Shown: one piece after another, positions 15,423 through 23,051 of the stretch
Position numbering within the stretch: the first letter of the stretch is position 1
Layout of the letters: each line of letters opens with the position of its first letter
NCBI GenBank assembly: GCA_030018005.1
Contig: JASEGT010000005.1
Coordinates: 1-52,757, forward strand
DNA from: Actinomycetota bacterium
GTDB lineage: Bacteria > Actinomycetota > Aquicultoria > Aquicultorales > Aquicultoraceae
Direction: 5' to 3'
DNA length: 52,757 nucleotides
The notes under the pieces: generated by a model
What the model saw: the letters and a program-made list of their open reading frames with translations, nothing else
Database searches by the model: none
Told to the model about the DNA's origin: nothing
Position numbers and translations under genes: made by a program

Positions 15423-16517
15423 TTAATAATTCCCTTTTGATTGTAGCTTAATCGTTACCCTAATACAATCCCTATCTGCACAAACCTCTGGGTCAGGCGA
15501 TATTTCCATAAAATACTTATCGCCGATAATCTTAAGTTCATCGCTAACCTTGTGCGCGATATGCTCAAGGTCTGCTTGTGATATCCTTTTTGCAAGAGGC
15601 TCCGTCTTCATAAGGTCTATTCTTTTGCGTTCGGGCTCTTCTTGCTCTTCCGGCTTGGCCATGAGCGTCTCGAGTAATGGCTTGAGCATGACGATGCGCT
15701 CGCTCATGATCCGTTGCGCGTTTCTTATAGAGACCTTAAGGCCGAGTCTGCGTTCTGCGATATCCGATAGAATGCCGGCCGCTTTGATCGGTTTTAAACA
15801 CCGCCAGATCTTGTAGTCCTCGGACTTCGCGCTAGTCCCGCGCGCCTTCTCGTCGAGGCACATCTTTTGCATTGTCGCCAGCACTTCTGTCGGTGAACCG
15901 AGATATATTTCAAGGTGCTGGTGGTCGAGGTTGAACTCGAGCACCGTTCGTATTATGTTATGCGGTCCCTTGATGATTATCGGCTCGCCATTGCGATACT
16001 TTATAGTCGGATATGTAGACTGGTCCTTTCTCTCGCTAAGGAGACCTGTGCTCGTCTGCACTCTAAATACAGTACCCCTTCCGGGGGCCGAAAAAACCAA
16101 GTCGATCTCGTCGGAGACCTGTTTTATCGAGAAGAGCGCCATGCCGCGGCCGTGGATTCCGTACCTGTCGGTAATGAGGTTTTCGAGCTTGGATGTGACC
16201 CGTGGCTCAAAGACTCTATCGTGAAGCTCGGTGGGGATGCCGGCCCCGTCGTCGATTATCGTCACTTTGCGAATAAGGTTGTCTTCTTTGGTCGACGCGA
16301 TGAAGATTCTTGACGCTCCGGCGTCGCGGGAATTTCTGAGCATCTCGAGGACGATATCTTCCATCGATTGGATATCGTGTTTAGCTTGCCGCCGCTCCGC
16401 TTCGCTTATGTTGAGGCGAACAAAACCCTGACCCAGGTCTTCCTCTACTTTGAGGTATTGATTTCCGGTTAGGTTTGCTACGAAGTTTATTAGGGGATTG
16501 TTCTCGTTATCTGCCAT
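15423..16517 (-). CDS. GHKL-family ATPase of unknown function
   Basis: The N-terminal half has all motifs of a GHKL (MutL/Hsp90/gyrase B/kinase) ATP site: N box MLRNSRDAGASRIFI, G1 DDGAGIP, and G2 RYGIHGRGMALFSI. There is no histidine-kinase dimerisation helix, and no MutL or Hsp90 domain is recognisable. The C-terminal half (about 170-364) is unassigned, ending with CADRDCIRVTIKL. ATG 16517 (MADNENNP), 364 residues, is chosen because GGTAGGT stands upstream. An earlier GTG at 16586 would add 23 residues but has no SD. It lies between rny and spoVS on the same strand, with a terminator separating it from rny. Confidence 0.75.
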   Translation of the reverse strand: MADNENNPLINFVANLTGNQYLKVEEDLGQGFVRLNISEAERRQAKHDIQSMEDIVLEMLRNSRDAGASRIFIASTKEDNLIRKVTIIDDGAGIPTELHDRVFEPRVTSKLENLITDRYGIHGRGMALFSIKQVSDEIDLVFSAPGRGTVFRVQTSTGLLSERKDQSTYPTIKYRNGEPIIIKGPHNIIRTVLEFNLDHQHLEIYLGSPTEVLATMQKMCLDEKARGTSAKSEDYKIWRCLKPIKAAGILSDIAERRLGLKVSIRNAQRIMSERIVMLKPLLETLMAKPEEQEEPERKRIDLMKTEPLAKRISQADLEHIAHKVSDELKIIGDKYFMEISPDPEVCADRDCIRVTIKLQSKGNY

Positions 16518-16692
16518 GATGATACCTACCGCTAGCACTATGTATTTGTCTCTATTGTCCTGCGTATATAGGGCTTTGTCAAACACTAGAACGACGAGCG
16601 GGTGCGCTTTTGGCGTGTTCTCGCACCGCTATTTCGAAGGCCATAAGACATTTTACCGGACTTGATAACCTTGTAAGCATTGAAAGAGAGCA

Positions 16693-16723
16693 GAAAAAAT
16701 AGAGGGCCGTTGCCGGCCCTCTA
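16693..16723 (-). terminator. Rho-independent terminator after rny
   Basis: A perfect 9-bp stem, TAGAGGGCC (16700-16708) and GGCCCTCTA (16715-16723) with a 6-nt loop, is followed on the minus strand by TTTTTTCTG. It lies 16 bp past the rny stop codon. Confidence 0.9.
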
Positions 16724-16739
16724 TGCATTCGTCTTTATC

Positions 16740-18284
16740 CTACTTCGCGTACTCTATAGCCCGGTGTTCTCTGATGACTATGACCTTTATTTGTCCCGGA
16801 TACTCGAGTTCACCCTCGATTTGTTTGGCGATGTCTCTGGCCATCAAGTCGGCCATCGCGTCATCGATTCCCGCCGGTTTTACCATGATTCTCAGCTCAC
16901 GCCCTGCTTGCATGGCGTAACATTTCTCGACGCCGCTGTGTGACTCGGCGATTGCCTCTAGTTTCTCAAGACGCTTGATATAGCTCTCGAGAGTCTCTCT
17001 GCGAGCGCCGGGTCGTGCGCCTGAAATCGCGTCCGCCGCCTGAACGAGCACCGCTTCCACAGTATTCGGGTCTATCTCCCCGTGATGAGCTCCGATTGCA
17101 TGGACGATTTGCGCATGCTCGTTAAAGCGCTTTGCAAGTTCGGCGCCGATTACCGCGTGTGGTCCTTCGACTTCGTGGTCGATAGCTTTTCCAAGGTCAT
17201 GGAGTAGTCCCGCTCTTCTCGCAAGCTTTACGTCCGCGCCTAGCTCTGCCGCCATGATGCCTGCCAGATGCGCTACTTCAATCGAGTGCTGCAGGACGTT
17301 CTGACCATAGCTCGTCCTGTACTTGAGCCTGCCCAAGACCCTGATAAGCTCGTGGTGCAGACCGTGAATATCGGTGTCGAATGTCGCTTGCTCCCCGACT
17401 TCGCGGATATGAGCGTCGACCTCTTCACGCGCTTTCTCGTACATCTGCTCGATGCGTGCCGGATGAATCCGTCCATCCGCGATAAGCCGCTCCAGAGTAA
17501 GCCTTGCGATTTCGCGCCTGACCGGATCGAAGCTCGACAAGATGACCGCCTCGGGAGTATCGTCGATGATCAGGTTGATACCGGAGATATTCTCGAATGT
17601 GCGGATATTGCGTCCTTCTCGTCCGATGATACGTCCCTTCATCTCGTCGCTTGGCAGGGGCACAACCGAGACGGTCGTCTCAGCCACGTGGTCTGCCGCG
17701 CAACGTTGGATGGCGAGCGCGATAATATCACGCGATTTCTTATCCGCCTCATCTTTGGCTTTCGCCTCGATTTCGCGGACCATCATCGCTGTTTCGTGTC
17801 TCGTCTCATCCTCTACTCTCTTTAAGAGCAGCTGACGCGCTTCTTGTGCTGTCAACCCTGCGATTTGCTCCAGTAAACGCATTTCTTTCTCGTAAATCTC
17901 GGATAGCTCACCCTCGATTTTCGCCATCTCTTTTTCTTTGTCGGTCAAGCCTCGTTCTCTTCTGTCGAGCCCGTTAGACCTTGAATCGAGCGACTCCTCT
18001 TTTTGAGTAAGGCGCTTCTCTAATCGCTGGATTTCGTTCCGCCGATCGCGCATCTCTCGCTCATTATCTGAGCGGATTGCATGAATCTCGTCTTTGGCAT
18101 TGATTAAAGCCTCTTTTTTTCGCTGCTCAGCTTCCTTTTCTGCGTCAGACAATATTCGTTTTGCGGCTTCTTCGGCGGAGGCGATTTTAGCTTCGGACGA
18201 AATGCGACGGATAGCATACCCTGTCGCGACGCCGGCTGCTGCGGCTATGATGCCTACTAAAACATAAATTAGCACTTGGTCCAT
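16740..18284 (-). CDS. rny: Ribonuclease Y
   Basis: RNase Y is the membrane-anchored endoribonuclease that initiates mRNA decay in many Gram-positives. The 514-residue protein has an N-terminal membrane helix (about 3-25) and a long charged coiled coil (about 30-190). The KH domain shows [15 protein letters not shown], and the HD domain shows [13 protein letters not shown] and [19 protein letters not shown] precedes the ATG at 18284 by 6 nt. A terminator-like hairpin stands directly before this SD, so its expression may be attenuated. Position downstream of recA-recX is the common order. Confidence 0.97.
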   Translation of the reverse strand: MDQVLIYVLVGIIAAAAGVATGYAIRRISSEAKIASAEEAAKRILSDAEKEAEQRKKEALINAKDEIHAIRSDNEREMRDRRNEIQRLEKRLTQKEESLDSRSNGLDRRERGLTDKEKEMAKIEGELSEIYEKEMRLLEQIAGLTAQEARQLLLKRVEDETRHETAMMVREIEAKAKDEADKKSRDIIALAIQRCAADHVAETTVSVVPLPSDEMKGRIIGREGRNIRTFENISGINLIIDDTPEAVILSSFDPVRREIARLTLERLIADGRIHPARIEQMYEKAREEVDAHIREVGEQATFDTDIHGLHHELIRVLGRLKYRTSYGQNVLQHSIEVAHLAGIMAAELGADVKLARRAGLLHDLGKAIDHEVEGPHAVIGAELAKRFNEHAQIVHAIGAHHGEIDPNTVEAVLVQAADAISGARPGARRETLESYIKRLEKLEAIAESHSGVEKCYAMQAGRELRIMVKPAGIDDAMADLMARDIAKQIEGELEYPGQIKVIVIREHRAIEYAK

Positions 18285-18610
18285 TGCTGCCTCCTTCCAT
18301 TTAAATAAAAAATACCGAGCTATTGCTCGGCAAAAATCTCTCTAAGTTAAAATTGCGCCCTTCAGCCGGCTGTGGCTATGCACTCGCCTCATTGCTGCAC
18401 CATACAGGCTGTTTATCGTTTCTTTAGTTTTTATAATCTATGTAAAACTAAATATTTTTACTTAGTAGAGCATTTTTGCCTTCTACAACTACAACTACAA
18501 CTATATACTAAAGCTCTAGCATTTTAGTGTCAAGGAATTTGCCTTTGGCGGCGGCGCTACCGTTCTGGGGAAACTTTAGATAGGAGGCGGCAATCGACGT
18601 CAAGTCCGGT
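18285..18610. other. Gene-free recX-rny spacer
   Basis: These 326 bp hold no credible gene. Contents seen: the terminator-like hairpin at 18305-18330; the palindrome CAGCCGGCTG at about 18363-18372; a tandem hexamer CTACAA, 3.5 copies, at 18483-18503; and AT-rich sequence around 18430-18480 that could contain the rny promoter, though no hexamer pair stands out. Confidence 0.6.
18305..18330 (-). terminator. Terminator-like hairpin in the rny leader
   Basis: The stem CCGAGC-aata-GCTCGG (18315-18330 read on minus) is followed by TATTTTTTATTT and then, within about 10 nt, by the rny SD. There is no room for a promoter between hairpin and gene, so rny transcripts must read through it. It may end recA-recX transcripts or attenuate rny. 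Confidence 0.6.
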
Positions 18611-19261
18611 TCAATCGGGATTGGGCAAAATGTTTTTGCAGACCCGATAAGCGATTGCCGCGCTATAGCCTCTTCGCATCAGAAACCGGCTCAGGCGCCG
18701 TTGTGACTTTTGGGCATCAGAGCTCTCATAGGAGCCTACTTTTCCTTGTGCCAGCTTAAATGCTCTCGCATATTCGCTATCGTCGGAAGAGTGCGGTGCC
18801 AGGTGCTCGTCTATCATGTCGTCGGCAATCCCTTTTAGCTTAAGCTCGTGTTTTATGCGGTTTTTGCCGTATAGCTTAGTTTGTATGCGATTTTGAAGCC
18901 AGGAATTCGTGAAATCGTTGTCATCGAGATAATCGAGGCTCTGCAGCCTTTCGACGACCTCCGCGACGACCGCTGCCTCAAAGCCTGCTCGGCCGAGTCG
19001 TTCCGACAGCTCTTTGGTACTGCGAGAACGATGCGATAGCAGATTAAACGCCCGCCCCAGAGCTTTTTTAGTTTCGAGCGCGTGGCCCAGTCGGCTCAAC
19101 TCATCATCTGAAAGACGCTGCCCCTCACGGAGCCCGAGCTCGGCGACGATTTCCGTGTCGAGCGCGCGCCAGAAACTACCATCTATAAATATCGATGTTC
19201 GCCACGCCCTTCGCTCTTGTTGAGCCAGTGCGGTTATCGCGTAAGTCTTTTGCCTCTCCAT
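18611..19261 (-). CDS. recX: Regulatory protein RecX
   Basis: RecX binds RecA filaments and limits their extension. The 216-residue protein shows the helical-repeat pattern of the family: ALGRAFNLLSHRSRSTKELSERL, LDYLDDNDFTNSWLQNRI, and YGKNRIKHELKLKGI (each part of longer repeats). It starts 8 bp after the recA stop and is cotranscribed with it. Any effect of the transposon upstream of recA should therefore also reach recX. Confidence 0.92.
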   Translation of the reverse strand: MERQKTYAITALAQQERRAWRTSIFIDGSFWRALDTEIVAELGLREGQRLSDDELSRLGHALETKKALGRAFNLLSHRSRSTKELSERLGRAGFEAAVVAEVVERLQSLDYLDDNDFTNSWLQNRIQTKLYGKNRIKHELKLKGIADDMIDEHLAPHSSDDSEYARAFKLAQGKVGSYESSDAQKSQRRLSRFLMRRGYSAAIAYRVCKNILPNPD

Positions 19262-19269
19262 TTGACGGT

Positions 19270-20304
19270 CTATTCTTCGGTCGGCGCCTCAGCGGCCTCT
19301 TCGGACGTCGCCGGCGGCTCCGCGAGGCCAACCTTCTCTTTGACTTTAGTCTCGATCTCATCCGCGAGTTCATTGTGGTCGACGATAGTCTGCTTTGCCG
19401 CCTCTCGGCCTTGTCCGAGCCGCTCTTCGCCGTAGGTATACCACGAGCCGCTTTTCTGGACGATGCTGTGTTCGACCGCTAAATCGAGCATGCTGCCGGC
19501 CTTGGAAATCCCTTCGCCGAACATGATGTCGAATTCTGCTTGCCGAAACGGCGGAGCCATCTTATTCTTGACTACTTTTACACGGACTCGGTTGCCCATG
19601 ATATCGGTTCCCTGCTTTATCGAATCGATTCTTCTGATGTCGAGGCGGACCGAGGCGTAGAACTTGAGTGCACGACCACCGGGTGTGGTCTCCGGACTGC
19701 CGAACATCACGCCGATTTTTTCCCTGAGTTGGTTGATAAAGATGGCCGTGGTCTTGGATTTATTGATAGAACCGGCGAGTTTTCGCAGCGCCTGGCTCAT
19801 CAGGCGCGCCTGTAAACCGACATGCGAGTCTCCCATTTCACCCTCTATCTCGGCTCTCGGCACAAGCGCGGCGACCGAGTCGATGACCACAACGTCGAGC
19901 GCGCCCGAGCGTACCAGCATATCGGCTATCTCAAGGGCTTGCTCGCCGGTGTCAGGCTGCGATATGAGCAACTCTTCGGTATTGACACCGAGGTTGCGCG
20001 CGTATATCGGGTCGAGGGCATGCTCCGCATCTATAAACGCGGCTACACCGCCGGTTTTTTGCGCTTCGGCTACGATATGAAGGGCCAACGTCGTCTTGCC
20101 GGACGATTCCGGGCCGTAGATCTCGACTACTCTGCCTCTGGGGACGCCCCCGATGCCGAGTGCGATATCGAGGGCGAGCGTGCCCGTCGGTATTATCGCG
20201 ACATCCATGCGTGACGGGTTCTCGCCGAGCCTCATCAGAGAGCCCTTGCCGTATTTCCTCTCTATCTGTTCTTTGGTTATCTCGATTACTTTGTCGCGAT
20301 CCAT
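19270..20304 (-). CDS. recA: Recombinase RecA
   Basis: RecA forms filaments on single-stranded DNA, drives strand exchange and promotes LexA cleavage. All 344 residues are intact: Walker [10 protein letters not shown] (64-72), the [11 protein letters not shown] Walker B strand, loop L2 around [14 protein letters not shown], and an acidic tail. The only ribosome-binding sequence before the ATG is a weak CCAGG 4 nt away. No promoter or LexA box is found in the 90 bp upstream, which instead look like the right end of an IS607-type element. The expected promoter and a strong orphan SD occur on the far side of that element. Confidence 0.98.
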   Translation of the reverse strand: MDRDKVIEITKEQIERKYGKGSLMRLGENPSRMDVAIIPTGTLALDIALGIGGVPRGRVVEIYGPESSGKTTLALHIVAEAQKTGGVAAFIDAEHALDPIYARNLGVNTEELLISQPDTGEQALEIADMLVRSGALDVVVIDSVAALVPRAEIEGEMGDSHVGLQARLMSQALRKLAGSINKSKTTAIFINQLREKIGVMFGSPETTPGGRALKFYASVRLDIRRIDSIKQGTDIMGNRVRVKVVKNKMAPPFRQAEFDIMFGEGISKAGSMLDLAVEHSIVQKSGSWYTYGEERLGQGREAAKQTIVDHNELADEIETKVKEKVGLAEPPATSEEAAEAPTEE

Positions 20305-20310
20305 ATATCC

Positions 20311-20394
20311 TGGTTTACCAAACCTGCCTAAATCGCAAGTCTGGACGGCTGCCTTTCTTCAGCCATATTTTCACGTTTCAACGCAGGTTGCTCT
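20311..20394 (-). ncRNA. Right end of the element, candidate omega-RNA region
   Basis: The 84 bp between the tnpB stop and the inferred right border contain a hairpin GGCTG-N8-CAGCC (20347-20364). TnpB guide RNAs start inside the 3' part of tnpB and run through the right end into flanking DNA, so an omega-RNA is expected here by family knowledge. It was not demonstrated. Confidence 0.4.
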
Positions 20395-21552
20395 TCAAGA
20401 GTCTGACACCCGCTCCACGCGCGTTTTACCTGTCCGTGAACCCACTCCGGCCAGGGTTCTTAATGCTTCTGTCTCAATATTGCGGGCAGCGTTCAGGTCA
20501 CGATCGTGTACTGCGCCGCAATCGCAAATCCAAGTTCTATCTGATAGAGTGAGTTCGCCGTTGATTGTTCCACAATACGAGCACAAGCGGCTACTCGGAA
20601 AGAATCTGTCTACCACCATCAACTTCGACCCGAACCATGCGCATTTGTACTCCAACTGTCTCCGAATCTCACCAAACCCCACGTCTGCGATGGACAAAGC
20701 CAGGCGATGGTTTCTCAGCATCCCGGACACATTTAAATCCTCTATGCCCACGACCTGATAGGTTTGAGTAATCTCTGTAGTCATCTTGTGCTGGTAATCT
20801 AAACGCCTATCTGCCACACGCCGATGCAACTTTGCCAACTCGCGCTTGGTGCGTTGCCAGCGACCACTTCCTTGTTGACGGCGGGACAGTTCACGACTGA
20901 GACGCTTGACCTTGCGTAATTCTAACCGTAGCAGCTTTTGATTCTCAAACTGCGCGCCATTAGAAAGCACGGCCAATGTCTTTATGCCTAAATCAACTCC
21001 AACCGATTTCTGTTGACACTCGTGTTCCGGTGTTTCTACTGCTACATTGATAGCAGCGTACCAGTGTCCTGCGTCTTCGGAGATTGTGACCGATTTGATC
21101 GTGCCATCAAATCGCAAGGTTTCAGTCATATTGATCGGCGTATCCAGCCGCTCCAACTTGAGCCGGCGCCCATCAATTTTGATTCGTGATCCATCCATCC
21201 TAAATGACTGTCGGCTCTGCTTCTTGCTCTTGAAATTCGGGTAGCCTTTCTTGGCCTCGCCACTCTTACAGCGACGGAAGAAATTCTTGAACGCAGCGTC
21301 AAGATTACGAAAGCCGGTATCTGCGGCACATTTGGTCACATCATAAGACCAAGGAAATTGCTCACGCTTGGTGGCGTTAAACTGCTTTTTGAGTCTATAG
21401 GATGAGGACTTCTCGCCAGCCTCATATTGCCGTTTCCACTCAGACAGCCCCCAATTAAAGCAGAACCTGGCCACGCCACAGGCTTGCCGTAGGTATTGCT
21501 CTTGCTCCGGTGTTGGGTTTAACCTGATCTTATGCGCTCGGGGAGCCGGCAT
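20395..21552 (-). CDS. tnpB: TnpB RNA-guided nuclease, IS607-associated
   Basis: TnpB proteins are OrfB-type RuvC nucleases guided by omega-RNA that help the element persist. Numbering from an upstream alternative GTG at 21582, the RuvC acids are D197 (GVDLGI), E281 (GIEDLNV) and D362 (DRDLNAARNI). The zinc ribbon is C334-SY-C337 and C353-D-C355. All three catalytic acids are present, so activity is plausible. I prefer ATG 21552 (MPAPRAHKIRLNPT), giving 385 residues; it overlaps tnpA by 23 bp. It lies 90 bp upstream of recA on the same strand. Confidence 0.92.
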   Translation of the reverse strand: MPAPRAHKIRLNPTPEQEQYLRQACGVARFCFNWGLSEWKRQYEAGEKSSSYRLKKQFNATKREQFPWSYDVTKCAADTGFRNLDAAFKNFFRRCKSGEAKKGYPNFKSKKQSRQSFRMDGSRIKIDGRRLKLERLDTPINMTETLRFDGTIKSVTISEDAGHWYAAINVAVETPEHECQQKSVGVDLGIKTLAVLSNGAQFENQKLLRLELRKVKRLSRELSRRQQGSGRWQRTKRELAKLHRRVADRRLDYQHKMTTEITQTYQVVGIEDLNVSGMLRNHRLALSIADVGFGEIRRQLEYKCAWFGSKLMVVDRFFPSSRLCSYCGTINGELTLSDRTWICDCGAVHDRDLNAARNIETEALRTLAGVGSRTGKTRVERVSDS

Positions 21553-22180
21553 TATCAGCCACCTTGCGTTTGGGCCCACCATGCGCCTCGTAAATCCGCG
21601 ACGAAAAGCTTACAATCATAGTCAGGATGTTCTCGACCAGTTCTTCGTGTTCGCTTTTGTCTTCGGTCTTTTCTAAAACCTCTACTGTGCAGCCTACGCC
21701 GTTGAAAAACCGCTCTATGGTTCGGAAACCAAAGCGGGTAAATCGGTCTCGACGCTCTACCACAACCCGTTTGACACCGCCCTTGCAAGCCGCATCTACG
21801 ATTTTGAAGAACTGATGGCGATTGTCGTTTAGGCCAGAAGTAATCTCAGAACAATCCAAGACAATGCGATAGCCGCGCTCGCCGCAGGCTTCAAACAATC
21901 GCTCATGTTGACGAGTAAGGTTCTCGGCCTGTTTTTGCGTACTGACCCGCGCATACAACGCGACATCCTTCTCTGTGGCCGCAACGCCATCAGACACAGA
22001 CAGGAGTGTTTCGATTTCTGCTCGATTTCCGATTGCCTTAACAACATCAACCATTACCTCATTCAACGGGGTTTCATATTCTTGCTTATCAGGTAAGGTT
22101 TCAAATGGCGGGTCAACCTTGATTCGTTCTCCGTTGACCACTACGAAATCCTCACGAATCTCGTCAATGGTATAGAACAT
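21530..22180 (-). CDS. tnpA: IS607-family serine recombinase (transposase)
   Basis: The 216-residue protein has the serine-resolvase catalytic domain from about residue 72: ALYARVSTQKQ with nucleophile S80, then CSEITSGLNDNR and VVVERRDRFTRFGF with catalytic arginines. The N-terminal 60 residues (MFYTIDEIREDFVVVNGERIK...) do not show the usual MerR-like helix-turn-helix of IS607 OrfA. Either the DNA-binding domain is highly divergent or it has been replaced. GAGGTGA 4 nt before ATG 22180 is its own SD. Transcription could come from the SOS promoter at 22271-22299. Confidence 0.88.
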   Translation of the reverse strand: MFYTIDEIREDFVVVNGERIKVDPPFETLPDKQEYETPLNEVMVDVVKAIGNRAEIETLLSVSDGVAATEKDVALYARVSTQKQAENLTRQHERLFEACGERGYRIVLDCSEITSGLNDNRHQFFKIVDAACKGGVKRVVVERRDRFTRFGFRTIERFFNGVGCTVEVLEKTEDKSEHEELVENILTMIVSFSSRIYEAHGGPKRKVADNAGSPSA

Positions 22181-22229
22181 TTCTCACCTCTGTCAAGCGG
22201 TATGGTCAGTTATTCGGAAACTGCTTTCA

Positions 22230-22236
22230 CCTCCTC
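22230..22236 (-). promoter_or_regulatory. Orphan ribosome-binding site GAGGAGG
   Basis: GAGGAGG on the minus strand has no ATG, GTG or TTG at a usable distance downstream; tnpA has a separate SD 40 nt further on. It is best explained as the original recA SD, cut off from its start codon by the inserted element. Confidence 0.65.
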
Positions 22237-22270
22237 AAGGTTAAAAGGCTATGATTTCTATCACTACCAT

Positions 22271-22299
22271 AGCATATGCGAACACGTGTTCGCTGTCAA
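22271..22299 (-). promoter_or_regulatory. SOS promoter, displaced from recA
   Basis: On the minus strand TTGACA (22294-22299), 17 bp, TATGCT (22271-22276) form a strong promoter. The spacer contains CGAACACGTGTTCG at 22279-22292, a perfect LexA operator. Position downstream of thpR and directly before the element marks it as the native recA promoter. It now precedes tnpA. The rest of the 310-bp gap (22300-22490) shows nothing I can name. Confidence 0.85.
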
Positions 22300-22490
22300 G
22301 ACGTTTAAGCCAAAAATGACGCAGGCGGTACCGGGTGTGAAATATTCTGCTTTCCCTGCAAGGCCCGCGGTTTGGATCCATCCTGCAAGAGCCGGGCTGC
22401 CGACTATTTGCACAACAGCATACTTATACATATCATAAATTTGAGAGTCGAGCAAGAGCTATGTGATGATATGTGAGCTATGGCGCTGAG

Positions 22491-23051
22491 CTATTCTTGC
22501 AGCGGGATAAACGCCCTTGAGGTGTATTCCACGCCTGTGGGTTTTAAGTGGCTTTGATATATTGTAATGCCTCTTACAGGGATGTTTCGCCCTTGATATG
22601 GGGTCTCTGTAACCGTTCTTAAGGCTTGTTCTACAGGCTTGGGTGGATTAAGGCGTGCCAGCGTTATATGGGGCTTAAACGGCTTATCGTCGCGCGCAAA
22701 ACCTAGGGGCTCAAGAGCATCTTCTACGAGCATACTAAGCTCGACAAACTCCCGTTCGCCGCGGTCGACGCCGACCCAGAGTACACGCGCTCTCTTTTGA
22801 TTCGGAAAAGCGCCGAGCGCTCCGCACTCGAAGGAGAATTGATTGAAGGCGGCGGCTTTGCTTAGCAGGGCTGTTTCGGTTTCGGCCAACTGCTCTTCGG
22901 TTATCGAGCCTAGGAATTTAAGAGTGAGATGGATGTTGTCCCTGGCGACCCACCTCGCACCCTCGATGGTTGCTTTGAGCTGGTTGGAAACTTCGAAAAG
23001 TTCTCCTTTTAGCCGGCCCGGCAGGTCCAGGCCGATGAAGATGCGTAACAT
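22491..23051 (-). CDS. thpR: RNA 2',3'-cyclic phosphodiesterase
   Basis: The 186-residue protein belongs to the 2H phosphoesterase family formerly called 2'-5' RNA ligase. The two HxTL active-site motifs are present: HLTLKFLG near residue 41 and HITLARL near residue 128. It hydrolyses 2',3'-cyclic phosphate RNA ends. The ATG overlaps the cinA stop by one base, so translation is coupled, and the order cinA-thpR-recA is common in Gram-positive genomes. Confidence 0.93.
   Translation of the reverse strand: MLRIFIGLDLPGRLKGELFEVSNQLKATIEGARWVARDNIHLTLKFLGSITEEQLAETETALLSKAAAFNQFSFECGALGAFPNQKRARVLWVGVDRGEREFVELSMLVEDALEPLGFARDDKPFKPHITLARLNPPKPVEQALRTVTETPYQGRNIPVRGITIYQSHLKPTGVEYTSRAFIPLQE

Larger units (their letters stand above)
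20311..22231 (-). mobile_element. IS607-type insertion sequence (tnpA-tnpB)
   Basis: The element carries a serine-recombinase tnpA and an overlapping RNA-guided-nuclease-type tnpB, the defining IS607 arrangement, and lies in the same direction as recA. Borders are inferred. On the minus strand the left side reads GAGG-AGG|TGAAAG (22230-22236) and the right side ACC-AGG|ATATATGG (20302-20313). Joining at the shared AGG restores a normal recA leader. IS607-type elements make no target duplication and are reported to recombine at a GG-type dinucleotide, which fits. Length about 1.92 kb. Both genes look intact. Confidence 0.8.

Noticed and set aside
18483-18503. Tandem CTACAA repeat as a CRISPR-like or phase-variable array
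   Set aside because: Only 3.5 short copies without spacers; simple-sequence repeat in a spacer region.
20319-20394. A second LexA site just before recA
   Set aside because: Only a core AAC-N4-GTT (GCAACCTGCGTTGA) is present; the outer CG/CG positions of the operator are missing, and no promoter accompanies it.
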